Below, piece by piece: positions 21,274 through 31,000 of a stretch of 63,564 bases of DNA. A program made the position numbers and the translations under genes. The notes below the pieces were generated by a model. That model worked only from the letters and a program-made list of their open reading frames with translations. It had not been told where the DNA came from and searched no databases. The stretch is from an uncultured Eubacteriales bacterium. GTDB lineage: Bacteria > Bacillota > Clostridia > Christensenellales > Borkfalkiaceae. The stretch covers positions 1 to 63,564 of the forward strand of contig UQPN01000013.1 in NCBI GenBank assembly GCA_900542935.1, written 5' to 3'. Positions within the stretch are counted from its first letter, which is position 1, and each line of letters begins with the position of its first letter.

Positions 21274-23084
21274 CGTTTCGTCAATCCCTTTTTCCTTTTA
21301 CGTACAAAGCAAACCGCAATGCCCGCCGTCGCCGCCGAAGCCGTCAGAAGGCACAAAATCACCGTCGCCGCCCCGCGCGAAAAAATAAAATACACAAAAT
21401 AAGCGCATAAAAACGCGCCCGCCGTCTGCAATAACGCATACTTCCACGCCGTGCGCGCGCCAAGTTCTTTCGAAGCCGCCGCCACCGCCGCGATACACGG
21501 CGGCATCAACGCCGCAAACGTAAGATACGCCGCGCCCGCCGCCCGCGAAAGCAGTAATCCTTCGGGACACAGCGCCGCCAGCAGCCCCGCAACGTTTTCT
21601 TTCGCCGCAAATCCGCCCGCTGCGGCAAACGCCGCGCGCCAGTCGGTAACGCCCATCGGGTAAAACAATACCGCCAGTCGCTTCGAAAACCACGCCAGAA
21701 TACTCTCTTCCGCCGCGCACGCCCCGGAAAAATTCACCGAAGCCAGCGTATACGCGCATGCCGTGAACGCAAGCACGGTAGTAGATACCTTTATTATAAA
21801 CCCTTTTAAGCGAAAGAGCAACTTTTTTAAGATAAAAAGCGGCGACGGAATGTAAAAATCCGCAATTTCCATGATGAAATCTTCTTCTTTCCCGCCGCAG
21901 AACGAAGAAACCAGCAGTCCCGCGCCCGTTCCCAGCACGTACAATGCCGTCGCTCCCAGAAACGGATTTTCCACCAACGAGCTTAAAAGCGTAAGATACA
22001 CGGGCAATTTCGCGCTGCACGGCACGAAATACAAACATCCCGCGGCGCGTTTCTGTGCGTCTTTGTTTTCCAGCGCGGCGCTCGCCGCAATCCCCGCCGC
22101 CGTACAACCATAGCCCAAAAAGATGCAGAACGCCGCCCTGCCCGAAAGCGAAAGCAACGAAAAAAATCCGTCCGTTTCGTACGCCAGAAACGAAGCGATT
22201 CCGCTTTCTTCCAGAAATTCTGAAAACAGATACAAAATAGCCAGCTGCGGCAAAAACGAAAGCACGCCGCCCACGCCACGCAATATCCCGCCGCATATGA
22301 CGTTTTTCAACACGGAATTTCCGATTTCCTGCCCCGCCCGCGCCGCCAGAGCGCCGAACGCGCCGTCTATCGCTTGTTTCGCCCATACCCCCGGCGAACG
22401 CGCGCCGAACGCCAGATAAAACACGCCCGCCACGCCCAGAAAAAACACGGGCAGCAGCCACCCGCCCGCGCCGTATAATTTCCCCGTCTTGTCTTTGCTT
22501 GTTCCGCTTTCCCCGCGCGTTTTTGCGGGAGTATACCCGTCGATCGCCCCGTTTTCCGAAACGTCCGTTTGCTTCCCGAAAGCGTCCTCCGCCGCCCGCG
22601 CCTCCGTCCGCACTAAGAAATCGGCAAAAGCTTGTACCGATTTTTTGCTCAGCGCGTCCGCCTCCGCGCACGGCACGCCCAGCGCCGCCGAAATCTTTTT
22701 TACGTTCAGATCGCCGCCCCTGCTGCGCAGCCTGTCGCCCATGGTTATCGCCAGCACAACTTTGTATCCGCCCGCGCGCAATTCTTTGAATAGCGGCAAA
22801 GAACGCCGCAACGCGCACGCGTTTACCACCTGCACAACGATAACTCCTTCGCGGCGGGCATTTTCCAACGCCCGCGCGGCTATCTTTTCTTCGTTTTTTC
22901 CGCTTTTCAGCATATATAATCCGGGTACGTCGTACACCTTTCCGATTCCCGCCCGCTTGCCCTTCGCGCAGGAAACCGCGGCGGTAACGCCGTGATAGTT
23001 CCCCGTGCGATTGTGCCTGCCCGTCAGGGCGTTGAATAATGTGGTTTTCCCCACGTTGGGGGTACCCGTCAACAGAATATCCGT
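21270..23084 (-). CDS. feoB: Ferrous iron transporter FeoB, apparent ACG start
   Basis: About 604 residues. The G domain has G1 GTPNVGKTT and G3 DVPGLY, but the G4 position reads TMGD instead of NxxD. A membrane half of about nine helices (from residue about 205) contains GYGCTAAGI and PCSAKLPVYL, the FeoB core motifs. FeoB imports Fe(II). The first conventional in-frame start is the TTG at 23072, but that would remove the first beta strand (DILLTG) of the G domain. GGGAGG sits exactly 8 bases before an ACG at 23082-23084 that would give a normal N-terminus. No ATG, GTG or TTG lies upstream in frame over the next 20 codons. The ACG is either a rare start or an ATG altered by mutation or a sequencing error. 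Confidence 0.85.
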   Translation of the reverse strand, partial: TDILLTGTPNVGKTTLFNALTGRHNRTGNYHGVTAAVSCAKGKRAGIGKVYDVPGLYMLKSGKNEEKIAARALENARREGVIVVQVVNACALRRSLPLFKELRAGGYKVVLAITMGDRLRSRGGDLNVKKISAALGVPCAEADALSKKSVQAFADFLVRTEARAAEDAFGKQTDVSENGAIDGYTPAKTRGESGTSKDKTGKLYGAGGWLLPVFFLGVAGVFYLAFGARSPGVWAKQAIDGAFGALAARAGQEIGNSVLKNVICGGILRGVGGVLSFLPQLAILYLFSEFLEESGIASFLAYETDGFFSLLSLSGRAAFCIFLGYGCTAAGIAASAALENKDAQKRAAGCLYFVPCSAKLPVYLTLLSSLVENPFLGATALYVLGTGAGLLVSSFCGGKEEDFIMEIADFYIPSPLFILKKLLFRLKGFIIKVSTTVLAFTACAYTLASVNFSGACAAEESILAWFSKRLAVLFYPMGVTDWRAAFAAAGGFAAKENVAGLLAALCPEGLLLSRAAGAAYLTFAALMPPCIAAVAAASKELGARTAWKYALLQTAGAFLCAYFVYFIFSRGAATVILCLLTASAATAGIAVCFVRKRKKGLTKR

Positions 23085-23248
23085 GCGTTTTTCCTCCCGC
23101 TCCGTATGCAGTCTCTCTTTTTTCGACTCGCAAACTTTGAATTTTTTTCGTAAAACGCGCCCGAAGATAATAACGCCGTTAATACAAATCGGTCGTTCCG
23201 AAGTTACGCGGAGCGCTTACGCTCCGGCGCGATATTTTTCAAGGCCTC

Positions 23249-23295
23249 ATTATTTCGCGCCGCCGCAACGAAATCGCCGTTCGAGGCGAAATAAT
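23249..23295. repeat. Inverted repeat between feoA and feoB
   Basis: ATTATTTCGC (23249-23258) and GCGAAATAAT (23286-23295) form a perfect 10-bp stem with a 27-base loop directly after the feoA stop. A second hairpin, GGAGCG/CGCTCC, lies at about 23212-23228. The stretch 23100-23295 has no gene. It may set the feoA:feoB mRNA ratio. Confidence 0.45.
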
Positions 23296-23556
23296 TCAAT
23301 TCGTCGATTCTGCTTGCCCGCTATTCTCGCTCAACGCGTTCAGAAAAATTTTTTCCGCCGTTTTGCGCCGCAGTCCCACTCTTCCGTCCTCGGTGGAAAT
23401 CAGATACGAACGCGAAAAAAAACCGCGCTTTAAAAGCGTAATTTCTTTCCCGTGCGCCATACCTAAAATTCTGAGTCTTGTCGCCGTTTCTTCGGGCAGC
23501 CGCAGCGAAACCACCCGCCCGCGCGCCCCTGTTTGCAATTCGCTCAACGCTATCAT
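23296..23556 (-). CDS. feoA: Ferrous iron transport accessory protein FeoA
   Basis: 86 residues, the SH3-like FeoA domain: LSELQTGARGRVVSL, RLRILGMAHGKEITLL, then a C-terminal strand region with VGLRRKTAEKI. FeoA interacts with FeoB and supports Fe(II) uptake. No ribosome binding site precedes the ATG, and the codon two before it is a stop, so no longer form exists. Instead, the ATG overlaps by 4 bases the stop of a 15-codon upstream frame that has a strong ribosome site (see 23553-23600). Followed by feoB after a 211-base structured gap. Confidence 0.88.
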   Translation of the reverse strand: MIALSELQTGARGRVVSLRLPEETATRLRILGMAHGKEITLLKRGFFSRSYLISTEDGRVGLRRKTAEKIFLNALSENSGQAESTN

Positions 23557-23600
23557 AAATTATCGTATGCCGCCGCACTCCGTTTCAGAACCCGCCGCAA
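23553..23600 (-). CDS. Putative 15-codon leader ORF coupled to feoA
   Basis: A TTG start at 23598-23600 has GGAGG 5 bases upstream. The frame runs 15 codons and ends in TGA that overlaps the feoA ATG as ATGA. This would explain how feoA is translated without its own ribosome site. The peptide is basic and shows no known motif. Confidence 0.4.
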   Translation of the reverse strand: MRRVLKRSAAAYDNL

Positions 23601-23704
23601 TAATTCCTCCGTTTTTAAAGTTCGTTTCACCGTCGCGCCCCTCTTTTCAAACCGCTTTTTTACCACCGTTTTCCCTCACCGCCGCACAAAACAGCATTTT
23701 TTTC

Positions 23705-23739
23705 ACAAAAAAAACAGCCGCGAACGCGCACCGTTCACG
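23705..23739 (-). terminator. Terminator of the lysine-tailed surface protein gene
   Basis: On the minus strand CGTGAACG pairs with CGTTCGCG (23719-23739) around a 5-base loop, followed by GGCTG and T8. The rest of 23601-23764 shows nothing. Confidence 0.65.
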
Positions 23740-23764
23740 ACCGTTTTTTTATTTTATTGAAATT

Positions 23765-26101
23765 TTATTCGGCTTTTTTCTCTTTTTTCGAAGCTTTTTT
23801 CGATTTTGCCGTCTTTTCCTCTCCCACGTCCTCAAGCGTTTCGTCGGAAGGCTTCACAAACAGCAGCACGATAATCAAAATCAGCATCACGCCCGCTATC
23901 GAGAACAGAATCACGGAAACAAGATTCTTTTTCAGCCACTCCGATTCGCCGGGGTTAATATCTTCCTTATCGGTTACCGCAATCGACTTGTATCCCACGG
24001 CATATCCGCCGCCCGGCGTAGTATCTTTAAACACGCCGAACACAATATAGTTGCCTCTTTCCACAGGCTTAAACGATTTCGAGCTCGCGTTCCATTCGTA
24101 CTTGTTGGAAGGAGCGTTCTCTTCGCTCACCTTGTCGCGGTATTCCTCTATTTTGCGCAATACCACTTTTCCGTCCGCGGAAGCTTTCGTAAAATTCTCC
24201 GTTTTCAGTTCGTTACCTGTGGAATCCAGCTTCCGCGCCAACGCGGCTGCATATTTTTCCGCCGCCTGTTCTACGGTTGCCGCGCCCGAAATGTCCACCG
24301 ACGTCAGCGACGTCAGATCGCTCGCGCTCAGTCTGAACTTCCCGGAAAACAGCTCGTTGAAATACGCAAGGTCGAAATAATACAAGCCGTATTCGCTGTT
24401 CGCTGCCGTTCCGCCTTTCACCGTAAACGATATGTCCGAATATTTCACGCCGATCAGCCCCGTATCCGAACGCGAACTTTTCGCGCCGTCGTCGATATAA
24501 ATTTTCTTCTGCTTCGTAATCGTAAACGAGAACGTAGGCAGTTCGTCATGCTCCCAAATATTATCGGTTGTAATTTCTTCCGCTTCCGTTTCTCCGTCTT
24601 TCACCGATTTCGTAACGTTTCCCGCACGATCGGTGGCAAACAGCTTGAATTCGTACACGCCGGGTTTATCCAGCGAAAGTTTCAGACTGCTGATCGAAAC
24701 GTTCGAAGTGTTCGATGCGGAAGTACTCTTCGGTAACTTGTAGCAAAGCGTATATTTCATCGACTTGTAGCCGGTGGAATTATCCTCGAACAATTTTTCG
24801 GGCGAAGGCAGATAGAACGATTCGCCGCTGCCCGCTTCCAGATCCTCCGTCTTTACGTCTATGCTCTTCTGATATTCTTTCGCGAAATTGTTTTCCGTGT
24901 CCGAAAGCTTTCCGCCCGCATATACGGGCGCTACCTCGTCGGCTTTCACGGCAACCAGCGAAAGCTGTGTATTCGCTTCGTCCTTCAGCAGCTTCGTCTG
25001 CACGTCTTTCAGATACCAAGCCGCATACGCCGTAGCCGCTTTCTTATTCTCGGCCTCGGCGCCCTTCGTGTGCGTGGAATCGGCAAGCGTATATTTTACC
25101 GAAATATATTCGCAACCTTCCTCGTCGTACACCGTCGCCGTTGTATCGTCGTCCTTCTTGTACGGCAATTCCAGAATTTTCACGTTGTCCAGCGATTTGT
25201 ATTCCGCGGAAGCGCTTACGGGCGTCCACTGATAATATTCCGCCGTGCTCTTCACCGAAGAACTTCTGTCCAGCACGTCTATCGTTTTCGTTTCCAGACT
25301 GAACGCTTCGCCCATCGCAGGCACGTACGTATCGTCGTCGATTACCAGTACGGGCGTCGCCGTATCTTCGATTTCCTTAACGTCGTTCAGTTCAAACGAC
25401 TGTCCGTTCAGCGATTTAAAAATGCAGACGGTCTCTTTCGCACCCTCGTTCAGTTCCGCCGTAAACGCCAGCGGCACTCTTCCGTCGTCGCCGCTCACAT
25501 ATCCCGCGTAATTCGAACCGATGTTCTTCATTGTTCCGATTTCGATGCCGTTCGCCAGCACTTTGAAATCGCCCGCGTCCGTCGCGCCCTCGTCGGTAAT
25601 CGTCAGCGCAATGTCCGTCGTTCCCGTGCACACCGCGATTTCTCCGCCGTCCGCGCCGTTCAGATTCGCAAAAATCGCGTCGCCCGAACGCGTGAACACA
25701 ATCGTATTCGTTACCTTGTTCTTTTCCGTAGCGGTTAAAGAAGCCGTTTCCAGCGTTACGGTAAACGATTTGTAGTTGGTATCTTCCAGCGAAAATACCG
25801 CCGTCAGATACTTCGCAACGCCCTTCGTCGCGTCCGTTTCGTCCGCTTCGAACCATTTCCACGCCATATCGCGGTTGTAAGCCACTTTATCGTCCGCGTT
25901 CGTAAAGGTAAACGCAAGCTTTTTCGCGTCCGTCTTATCCGCCGTTACCGTTACGCCGCCGCTTCTCGTAAAAATCGAAGACGGCGCATACGTTGCCGCC
26001 GACGCCGTAAACGCGCCCGCGGTAGCAAGCCCGAAACCGAGCGAAGCGCAGCACGCCGCGCCCGCCAGAAAAATATTCAGCCGTTTTAACTTCTTGTTCA
26101 T
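23765..26101 (-). CDS. Large secreted protein with C-terminal membrane anchor and Lys-rich tail, unknown function
   Basis: 778 residues. The signal peptide is MNKKLKR followed by a hydrophobic stretch ending ASAA (about 1-36). The long extracellular part is rich in Thr, Ser, Asp and Lys, looks beta-stranded and immunoglobulin-like in places (PGVYEFKLFATDRAGN near the middle), and has no catalytic motif I recognise. A hydrophobic helix at about 722-745 (VILFSIAGVMLILIIVLLFV) is followed by a 33-residue tail rich in Lys and Glu. There is no LPxTG sorting motif. I prefer the ATG at 26101 to the TTG at 26122 because the signal peptide begins there and GAAGGA lies upstream. Function unknown; a surface or adhesion role is inference. 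Confidence 0.75.
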   Translation of the reverse strand: MNKKLKRLNIFLAGAACCASLGFGLATAGAFTASAATYAPSSIFTRSGGVTVTADKTDAKKLAFTFTNADDKVAYNRDMAWKWFEADETDATKGVAKYLTAVFSLEDTNYKSFTVTLETASLTATEKNKVTNTIVFTRSGDAIFANLNGADGGEIAVCTGTTDIALTITDEGATDAGDFKVLANGIEIGTMKNIGSNYAGYVSGDDGRVPLAFTAELNEGAKETVCIFKSLNGQSFELNDVKEIEDTATPVLVIDDDTYVPAMGEAFSLETKTIDVLDRSSSVKSTAEYYQWTPVSASAEYKSLDNVKILELPYKKDDDTTATVYDEEGCEYISVKYTLADSTHTKGAEAENKKAATAYAAWYLKDVQTKLLKDEANTQLSLVAVKADEVAPVYAGGKLSDTENNFAKEYQKSIDVKTEDLEAGSGESFYLPSPEKLFEDNSTGYKSMKYTLCYKLPKSTSASNTSNVSISSLKLSLDKPGVYEFKLFATDRAGNVTKSVKDGETEAEEITTDNIWEHDELPTFSFTITKQKKIYIDDGAKSSRSDTGLIGVKYSDISFTVKGGTAANSEYGLYYFDLAYFNELFSGKFRLSASDLTSLTSVDISGAATVEQAAEKYAAALARKLDSTGNELKTENFTKASADGKVVLRKIEEYRDKVSEENAPSNKYEWNASSKSFKPVERGNYIVFGVFKDTTPGGGYAVGYKSIAVTDKEDINPGESEWLKKNLVSVILFSIAGVMLILIIVLLFVKPSDETLEDVGEEKTAKSKKASKKEKKAE

Positions 26102-26256
26102 TGTAAGGTGAATCCTTCGCAAAAAATTTTTATCCCGCCGCTCCGGTTTTTCGTTTTTTCGGGGGAGCTTGTCCGCGTAAGCGGCGCTTGTTTCCCGTCC
26201 TTCCCGCTAAAACCGTATAACGGCTTAAAAAGACTGTTTTACAAGTCCTTTATACT

Positions 26257-26285
26257 ATTTTACACCCTCGCGCGCGTTTTGTCAA
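26257..26285 (-). promoter_or_regulatory. Sigma-A promoter of the surface protein gene
   Basis: On the minus strand TTGACA (26280-26285), 17-bp spacer, TAAAAT (26257-26262). It gives a leader of about 150 bases with possible hairpins (for example GCCGTTATACGG); I could not match it to a known riboswitch. Confidence 0.7.
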
Positions 26286-26382
26286 TCGCATTTAGCGAAA
26301 AACGCGTTTTTTCTGTATGTTTTCGCCTTTTTTTCATCTTTTTTAATCGAACGAAACCAAACTTTGCCTGATTTTTCGCGTC

Positions 26383-27204
26383 TTACGCGTTTTTTTCTTT
26401 CAGCCCCGCCAATTTTTCCACGTCGAAATTTTTCCACGGCAGTTCGTCAGGCGGAAGCGCCACAAACTTCAGCCGTTCTTTCGTAACGGGATGAGTGAAC
26501 GAAAGCGAATACGCAAACAGCGCCAGCTTCCCTTTTTTCGCCGTCGCTCCGCCGTAGCGCATGTCCCCGTACACGGGGTGAGCAATCCCCGCCGTCTGCA
26601 CGCGTATCTGATGCGTCCTGCCCGTATGCAGGCGAATCTCCGCCAGCGTCAGTTTGTTTTCCACGTCAAGCACTTTATAATCAAGCTCCGCATACTTCGC
26701 CCCGTCCTCCGAGGGAGTGCAGATATACACCATGTTGTTCACGGTGTTTTTTCTCAGATAATTCGTCAGCGTGCCCCGCTCGCCTTCCACTTCGCCCACA
26801 AGCACCGCCAGATATTTCTTTTCGAAATCGCCTTTCTGCATGCCCTCGGAAAGCCGCGCCGCCGCCTTCGAAGTTTTCGCGTACACCATTACGCCGCCCG
26901 TGGGCCTGTCCAGGCGGTGCACCAGTCCGAGATACACGTTGCCGCTCTTTTTATACGCCTCTTTAATGTACTCTTTGATTTTATCGAACAGATTATCGTC
27001 CTTGCTCTCGTCCGGGCAGCAACCCAGCATCTGCGGCTTCAGCGCCACGATGATATGATTGTCCTCGTATAAGATATGCAAGCCCTTTTCCGCGGCGATT
27101 TTTTCCGCTTCCGACGCCTGCTTTTCCGCTGCGTCCGTTCCCGCGGCAACCGCCGTGCCCGCCGCCGTTTCTTCTTCGCTCATGCCGATTTTATCTTCCG
27201 TCAT
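26383..27204 (-). CDS. RluA-family pseudouridine synthase, second copy
   Basis: 273 residues. A variable N-terminus of about 45 residues, rich in Ala and Glu, precedes the catalytic core: YEDNHIIVALKP, catalytic Asp in VHRLDRPTGGV, and LHTGRTHQIRVQ. No S4 domain is present, unlike the copy at 20413. The ATG at 27204 is preceded by GGGAGG 11 bases upstream and overlaps the methyltransferase gene by 14 bases. An ATG seven codons later is possible. Probably modifies rRNA, in keeping with the RlmI-like gene before it. Confidence 0.88.
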   Translation of the reverse strand: MTEDKIGMSEEETAAGTAVAAGTDAAEKQASEAEKIAAEKGLHILYEDNHIIVALKPQMLGCCPDESKDDNLFDKIKEYIKEAYKKSGNVYLGLVHRLDRPTGGVMVYAKTSKAAARLSEGMQKGDFEKKYLAVLVGEVEGERGTLTNYLRKNTVNNMVYICTPSEDGAKYAELDYKVLDVENKLTLAEIRLHTGRTHQIRVQTAGIAHPVYGDMRYGGATAKKGKLALFAYSLSFTHPVTKERLKFVALPPDELPWKNFDVEKLAGLKEKNA

Positions 27205-28090
27205 ATACGTAAATACCTCCCGCGCCGCAGGGCAGAGAAATCCCCTCCTCCGTGGCGATGCCCACTTCGTACGCGTCCGTATTACCCGCGCCGAATTTTT
27301 CTTTTCCAAGCGCCGCGCCGAGCGTTAATTGCAATATGTTGTCAAGTACCATCGGCTGCAACCCCGTGGTGTAAGAATTGATGAGGAAAAACAGCGGATC
27401 GTCCGAAAGCACCTTCGCGCACAACGCCACGAAGTCGTACAGATCCGTTTCGATTTTCCACATTTCTCCGTTCGGACCTCTCCCGTACGAAGGCGGGTCC
27501 ATGATAATCGCGTCGTATTTGTTTCCGCGGCGGATTTCCCGCTGCACAAACTTGAAGCAGTCGTCCACGATATACCGCACGCCCGTTTCTATGCCGGAAA
27601 GGCGCACGTTTTCGCCCGCGCGCTCCACCATGCCTTTCGCCGCGTCCACGTGCGTAACGCTCGCTCCCGCTTTCGCGCAAGCCACCGTCGCGCCGCCCGT
27701 ATAGGCAAACAGATTTAAAACTTTCACGTCCTTTCCCGCCGCTTTCCGCCGCGAAATCAGTTCGTGCATCGTTTCCCAGTTCACCGCCTGTTCGGGGAAA
27801 AGCCCCGTATGCTTGAACCCCATCGGCTTGATTTTAAACATCAGACCGAGTTTATCGTACGAAATATTCCACTCCGGCGGAAACGGCTTTAAAATCGTCC
27901 ATCCTCCGCCCCCTTTCTCGCTGCGCTTATAGTACGCGTTCAGCTTCGGGTACGCAAACATATCCGTCTGCGCGTGCCATATCGCCTGCGGATCGGGGCG
28001 GAGCAGATAAACGTCTTTCCACCGCTCCAGCTTATATCCGTCGCCCGTGGCGATTACGGAATAATCTTTCCAGTCCCGTGCGATTTTCAT
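27191..28090 (-). CDS. RlmI/RlmL-type SAM-dependent rRNA methyltransferase
   Basis: 299 residues. The methyltransferase core has the entry motif GLFPEQAVNWE, SAM-binding motif I VLNLFAYTGGATVACA, motif II THVDAAK and the DPPSYGRGPNG loop (motif IV). This matches the COG1092 family that methylates 23S rRNA cytosines (RlmI). No PUA domain is visible at the N-terminus, so it is shorter than E. coli RlmI (396). Its start overlaps the ileS stop by 4 bases. Confidence 0.85.
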   Translation of the reverse strand: MKIARDWKDYSVIATGDGYKLERWKDVYLLRPDPQAIWHAQTDMFAYPKLNAYYKRSEKGGGGWTILKPFPPEWNISYDKLGLMFKIKPMGFKHTGLFPEQAVNWETMHELISRRKAAGKDVKVLNLFAYTGGATVACAKAGASVTHVDAAKGMVERAGENVRLSGIETGVRYIVDDCFKFVQREIRRGNKYDAIIMDPPSYGRGPNGEMWKIETDLYDFVALCAKVLSDDPLFFLINSYTTGLQPMVLDNILQLTLGAALGKEKFGAGNTDAYEVGIATEEGISLPCGAGGIYVYDGR

Positions 28091-31000
28091 TCCGCTTTCA
28101 CCAAAGTCAACGTCGCTTTTTCGCCGTTAATATCCGCTTCTTTCGTGTAACCGCTCTCGCCGGACGATTCTTTCACCGCCGCCGCAAGCACGTCGGAAGC
28201 AAACTTTCCTTCGGCAAGCACGCTCTTCGCCATACCGTCCGCCGCCGTATAATACACGTAAATGCGGTCGGTTACTTCGAAGCCCGCTTCCTTTCTCAGC
28301 GATTGTATCTTCGATACGATTTCTCTTTCGTACCCTTCGCGGATGAGTTCCGGCGTCAGGAAGGTATCCAGCGCCACCGTATAACCCTTGTCGCATGCGG
28401 AAACGTAGCCCGATTTGCTCTCCGTAAAAATCTGCAGATCCTCTTCGCCCAGCACGATATCCTTATCGCTTTCCAAGGTATACGTTCCGCCGTTTCTCAC
28501 GGCGTCCACCACCTCTTTCGCCTTTTTGCCGTCGCACTTTGTAAGGAACGCCGAAATTACGCCCAGTTTCTTGCCGTATTTCGGTCCCAACGTTTTCAGC
28601 TGCGGCTTCAGTTTATACGAAATGAATTCGTCTGCATCGTTCGCCTCGTCGTACTCTTTCACGTTCAGTTCGTCCAGCACGATTTTTTTCAGCCCGTCCG
28701 AAAGAGTAACGTTTCCGGGCGTAACCACAAACATTTTCGCAAGCGGCTGACGATTTTTCACGTTTCCGCCGTTGCGCGCGGCTCTTCCGAGGTTCACTAC
28801 GTTCATCGCCGCTTCCATGCCCGATTCCAGTGTTTCGTCTATCGCCTTTTCGTCCGCTTCGGGGAAGGAACAAAGATGCACGGATTTCGGCGCGTCTTTA
28901 TAAAATTGCGGCACAAGATTTTGGTACATTTCTTCCGCGATGAACGGCGTAAACGGCGCCGCTATCAGCGAAAGAGTGTACAATACGTGCCACAGAGTGG
29001 TGTACGCGGCAGCTTTGTCCTCCGTCATTTCGCTGCCCCAGTAACGTTCTCTGCCGCGGCGCACGTACCAGTTTGAAAGCTCGTCTGTAAATTCCTGAAT
29101 CGCCCGCGCGCTCTCCGTAATTTCGTAATTTTCAAGCCCTTTGTCCACCGTTTTCACAAGCGTGTTCAGTTTCGAAAGCACCCACTTGTCCATCAGCGAA
29201 AGCTTGCATTTTTTCAGATCGAACTTCGAAGGGTCGTATTTGTCGATGTCCGCATACAGGCAGAAGAACGCGTAGGTGTTCCACAGCGTGCCCATAAATT
29301 TCCGTTGCGATTCGCTCACCGCTTCGGGATAGAAACGCGAGGGAATCCACGGCGCCGAAGAAGTATAGAAATACCAGCGCACCGCGTCCGCTCCCTGTTT
29401 ATCCAGCACGGAGAACGGATCCACCACGTTGCCCTTGTGCTTGCTCATCTTCACGCCGTTTTTGTCGTTCACGTGCCCTAAAACAATGCAGTTTTTAAAC
29501 GGCGCGCGGTCGAACAGAATCGTGGAAATCACCAGCAGGGTATAGAACCAGCCGCGCGTCTGATCCACCGCTTCCGAAATAAAGTCCGCGGGGAACGTTT
29601 CATGGAACAAATCCGCATTTTCAAACGGATAATGATATTGCGCGAACGGCATCGAGCCGGAATCGAACCAGCAGTCGATTACTTCCGGCGTGCGCTTCAT
29701 CTTCCCGCCGCACTTGCCGCACTTGCAGGTAAGGTTGTCAAGATACGGGCGATGCAGCTCGATGTCGCCTTTCACTCCGCATTTTTCTTTCAGTTCCGCT
29801 TTCGAACCGATTACGGTAATTTCTCCGCAATCTTCGCACACCCATACGGGCAGCGGCGTGCCCCAGTATCTGTCGCGCGATAAGCCCCAGTCGATCACGT
29901 TTTCCAGGAAGTTGCCCATGCGCCCTTCCTTAATCGTCTCCGGAATCCAGTTTACCGAACGGTTCGCGGCAATCAGTCTGTCTTTCACCGCCGTTACTTT
30001 GATAAACCAGCTGGAACGCGCATAGTAGATGAGCGGCGTATCGCACCGCCAGCAGAACGGATAAGAGTGCAGAATTTCCACCGATTTCAGCAGTTTTCCC
30101 GTATCTTTCAGGTCGGCAAGCACTTTCTCGTCCGCCTCCTGCGCGTGCAGTCCCGTAAGGAATCCGCACCCCGCGGGGAATTTACCCTCTTCGTCGATGA
30201 GCTGCACGACGGGAAGATTGTACTTTCTGCCTACGCGGTAGTCGTCCTCGCCGAACGCGGGGGCGATGTGCACCACGCCCGTGCCGTCCGTTAAAGTTAC
30301 GTACGTATCGTTCACCACATAGTACGCCTCTTCACGGAATTTAAATACGTCTTTTCCGAACGGATACAACGGCTCGTACGCCGTATGTTCGTATTCGCAT
30401 CCCTTCTTTTTACCGATGATTTTATATCCGCCCGAAACGTTTCCGTCCGCGTCCGCAACGCCTTCCGCGGCGCCCAGCGTCGCCGTCAGAAGTCCCTCGG
30501 CAAGAATGTATTCCTCGCCGTTTTCGTTCATTTTCACGCGCACGTATTCGTAATCGGGGTGCATGCACAGCGCCACGTTCGAAGGCAACGTCCAGGGCGT
30601 CGTCGTCCAGGCGAGAATATACGTATTCTTTTCGCCCTTCACTCTGAATTTCACGAACGCGGTTTTCTGCTTCACGTCCTTATAGCCCTGCGCCACTTCG
30701 TGCGAAGAAAGCGCCGTGCCGCAACGCGGGCAGTAAGGCACAATCTTATGCCCCTTGTACAAAAGCCCCTTTTCGTGCATCGTTTTCAGCGCCCACCACT
30801 CCGATTCGATGTAATCGTCGTGATACGTTACGTAAGGGGTGTCCATATCGCACCAGTACCCTACGCGGTCGGACATTTCCTTCCACTCTTCCGTGTACTT
30901 CCATACGGACTTTTTACACTCTTTTATAAACGGCTCTATGCCGTACGCCTCGATTTCCGTCTTGTGGTCGAAGCCGAGTTTTTTCTCCACTTCCAGTTCC

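Noticed and set aside
26102..26256. c-di-GMP, SAM or other riboswitch in the surface protein leader
   Set aside because: No diagnostic core sequence could be matched by eye; only generic hairpins are seen.
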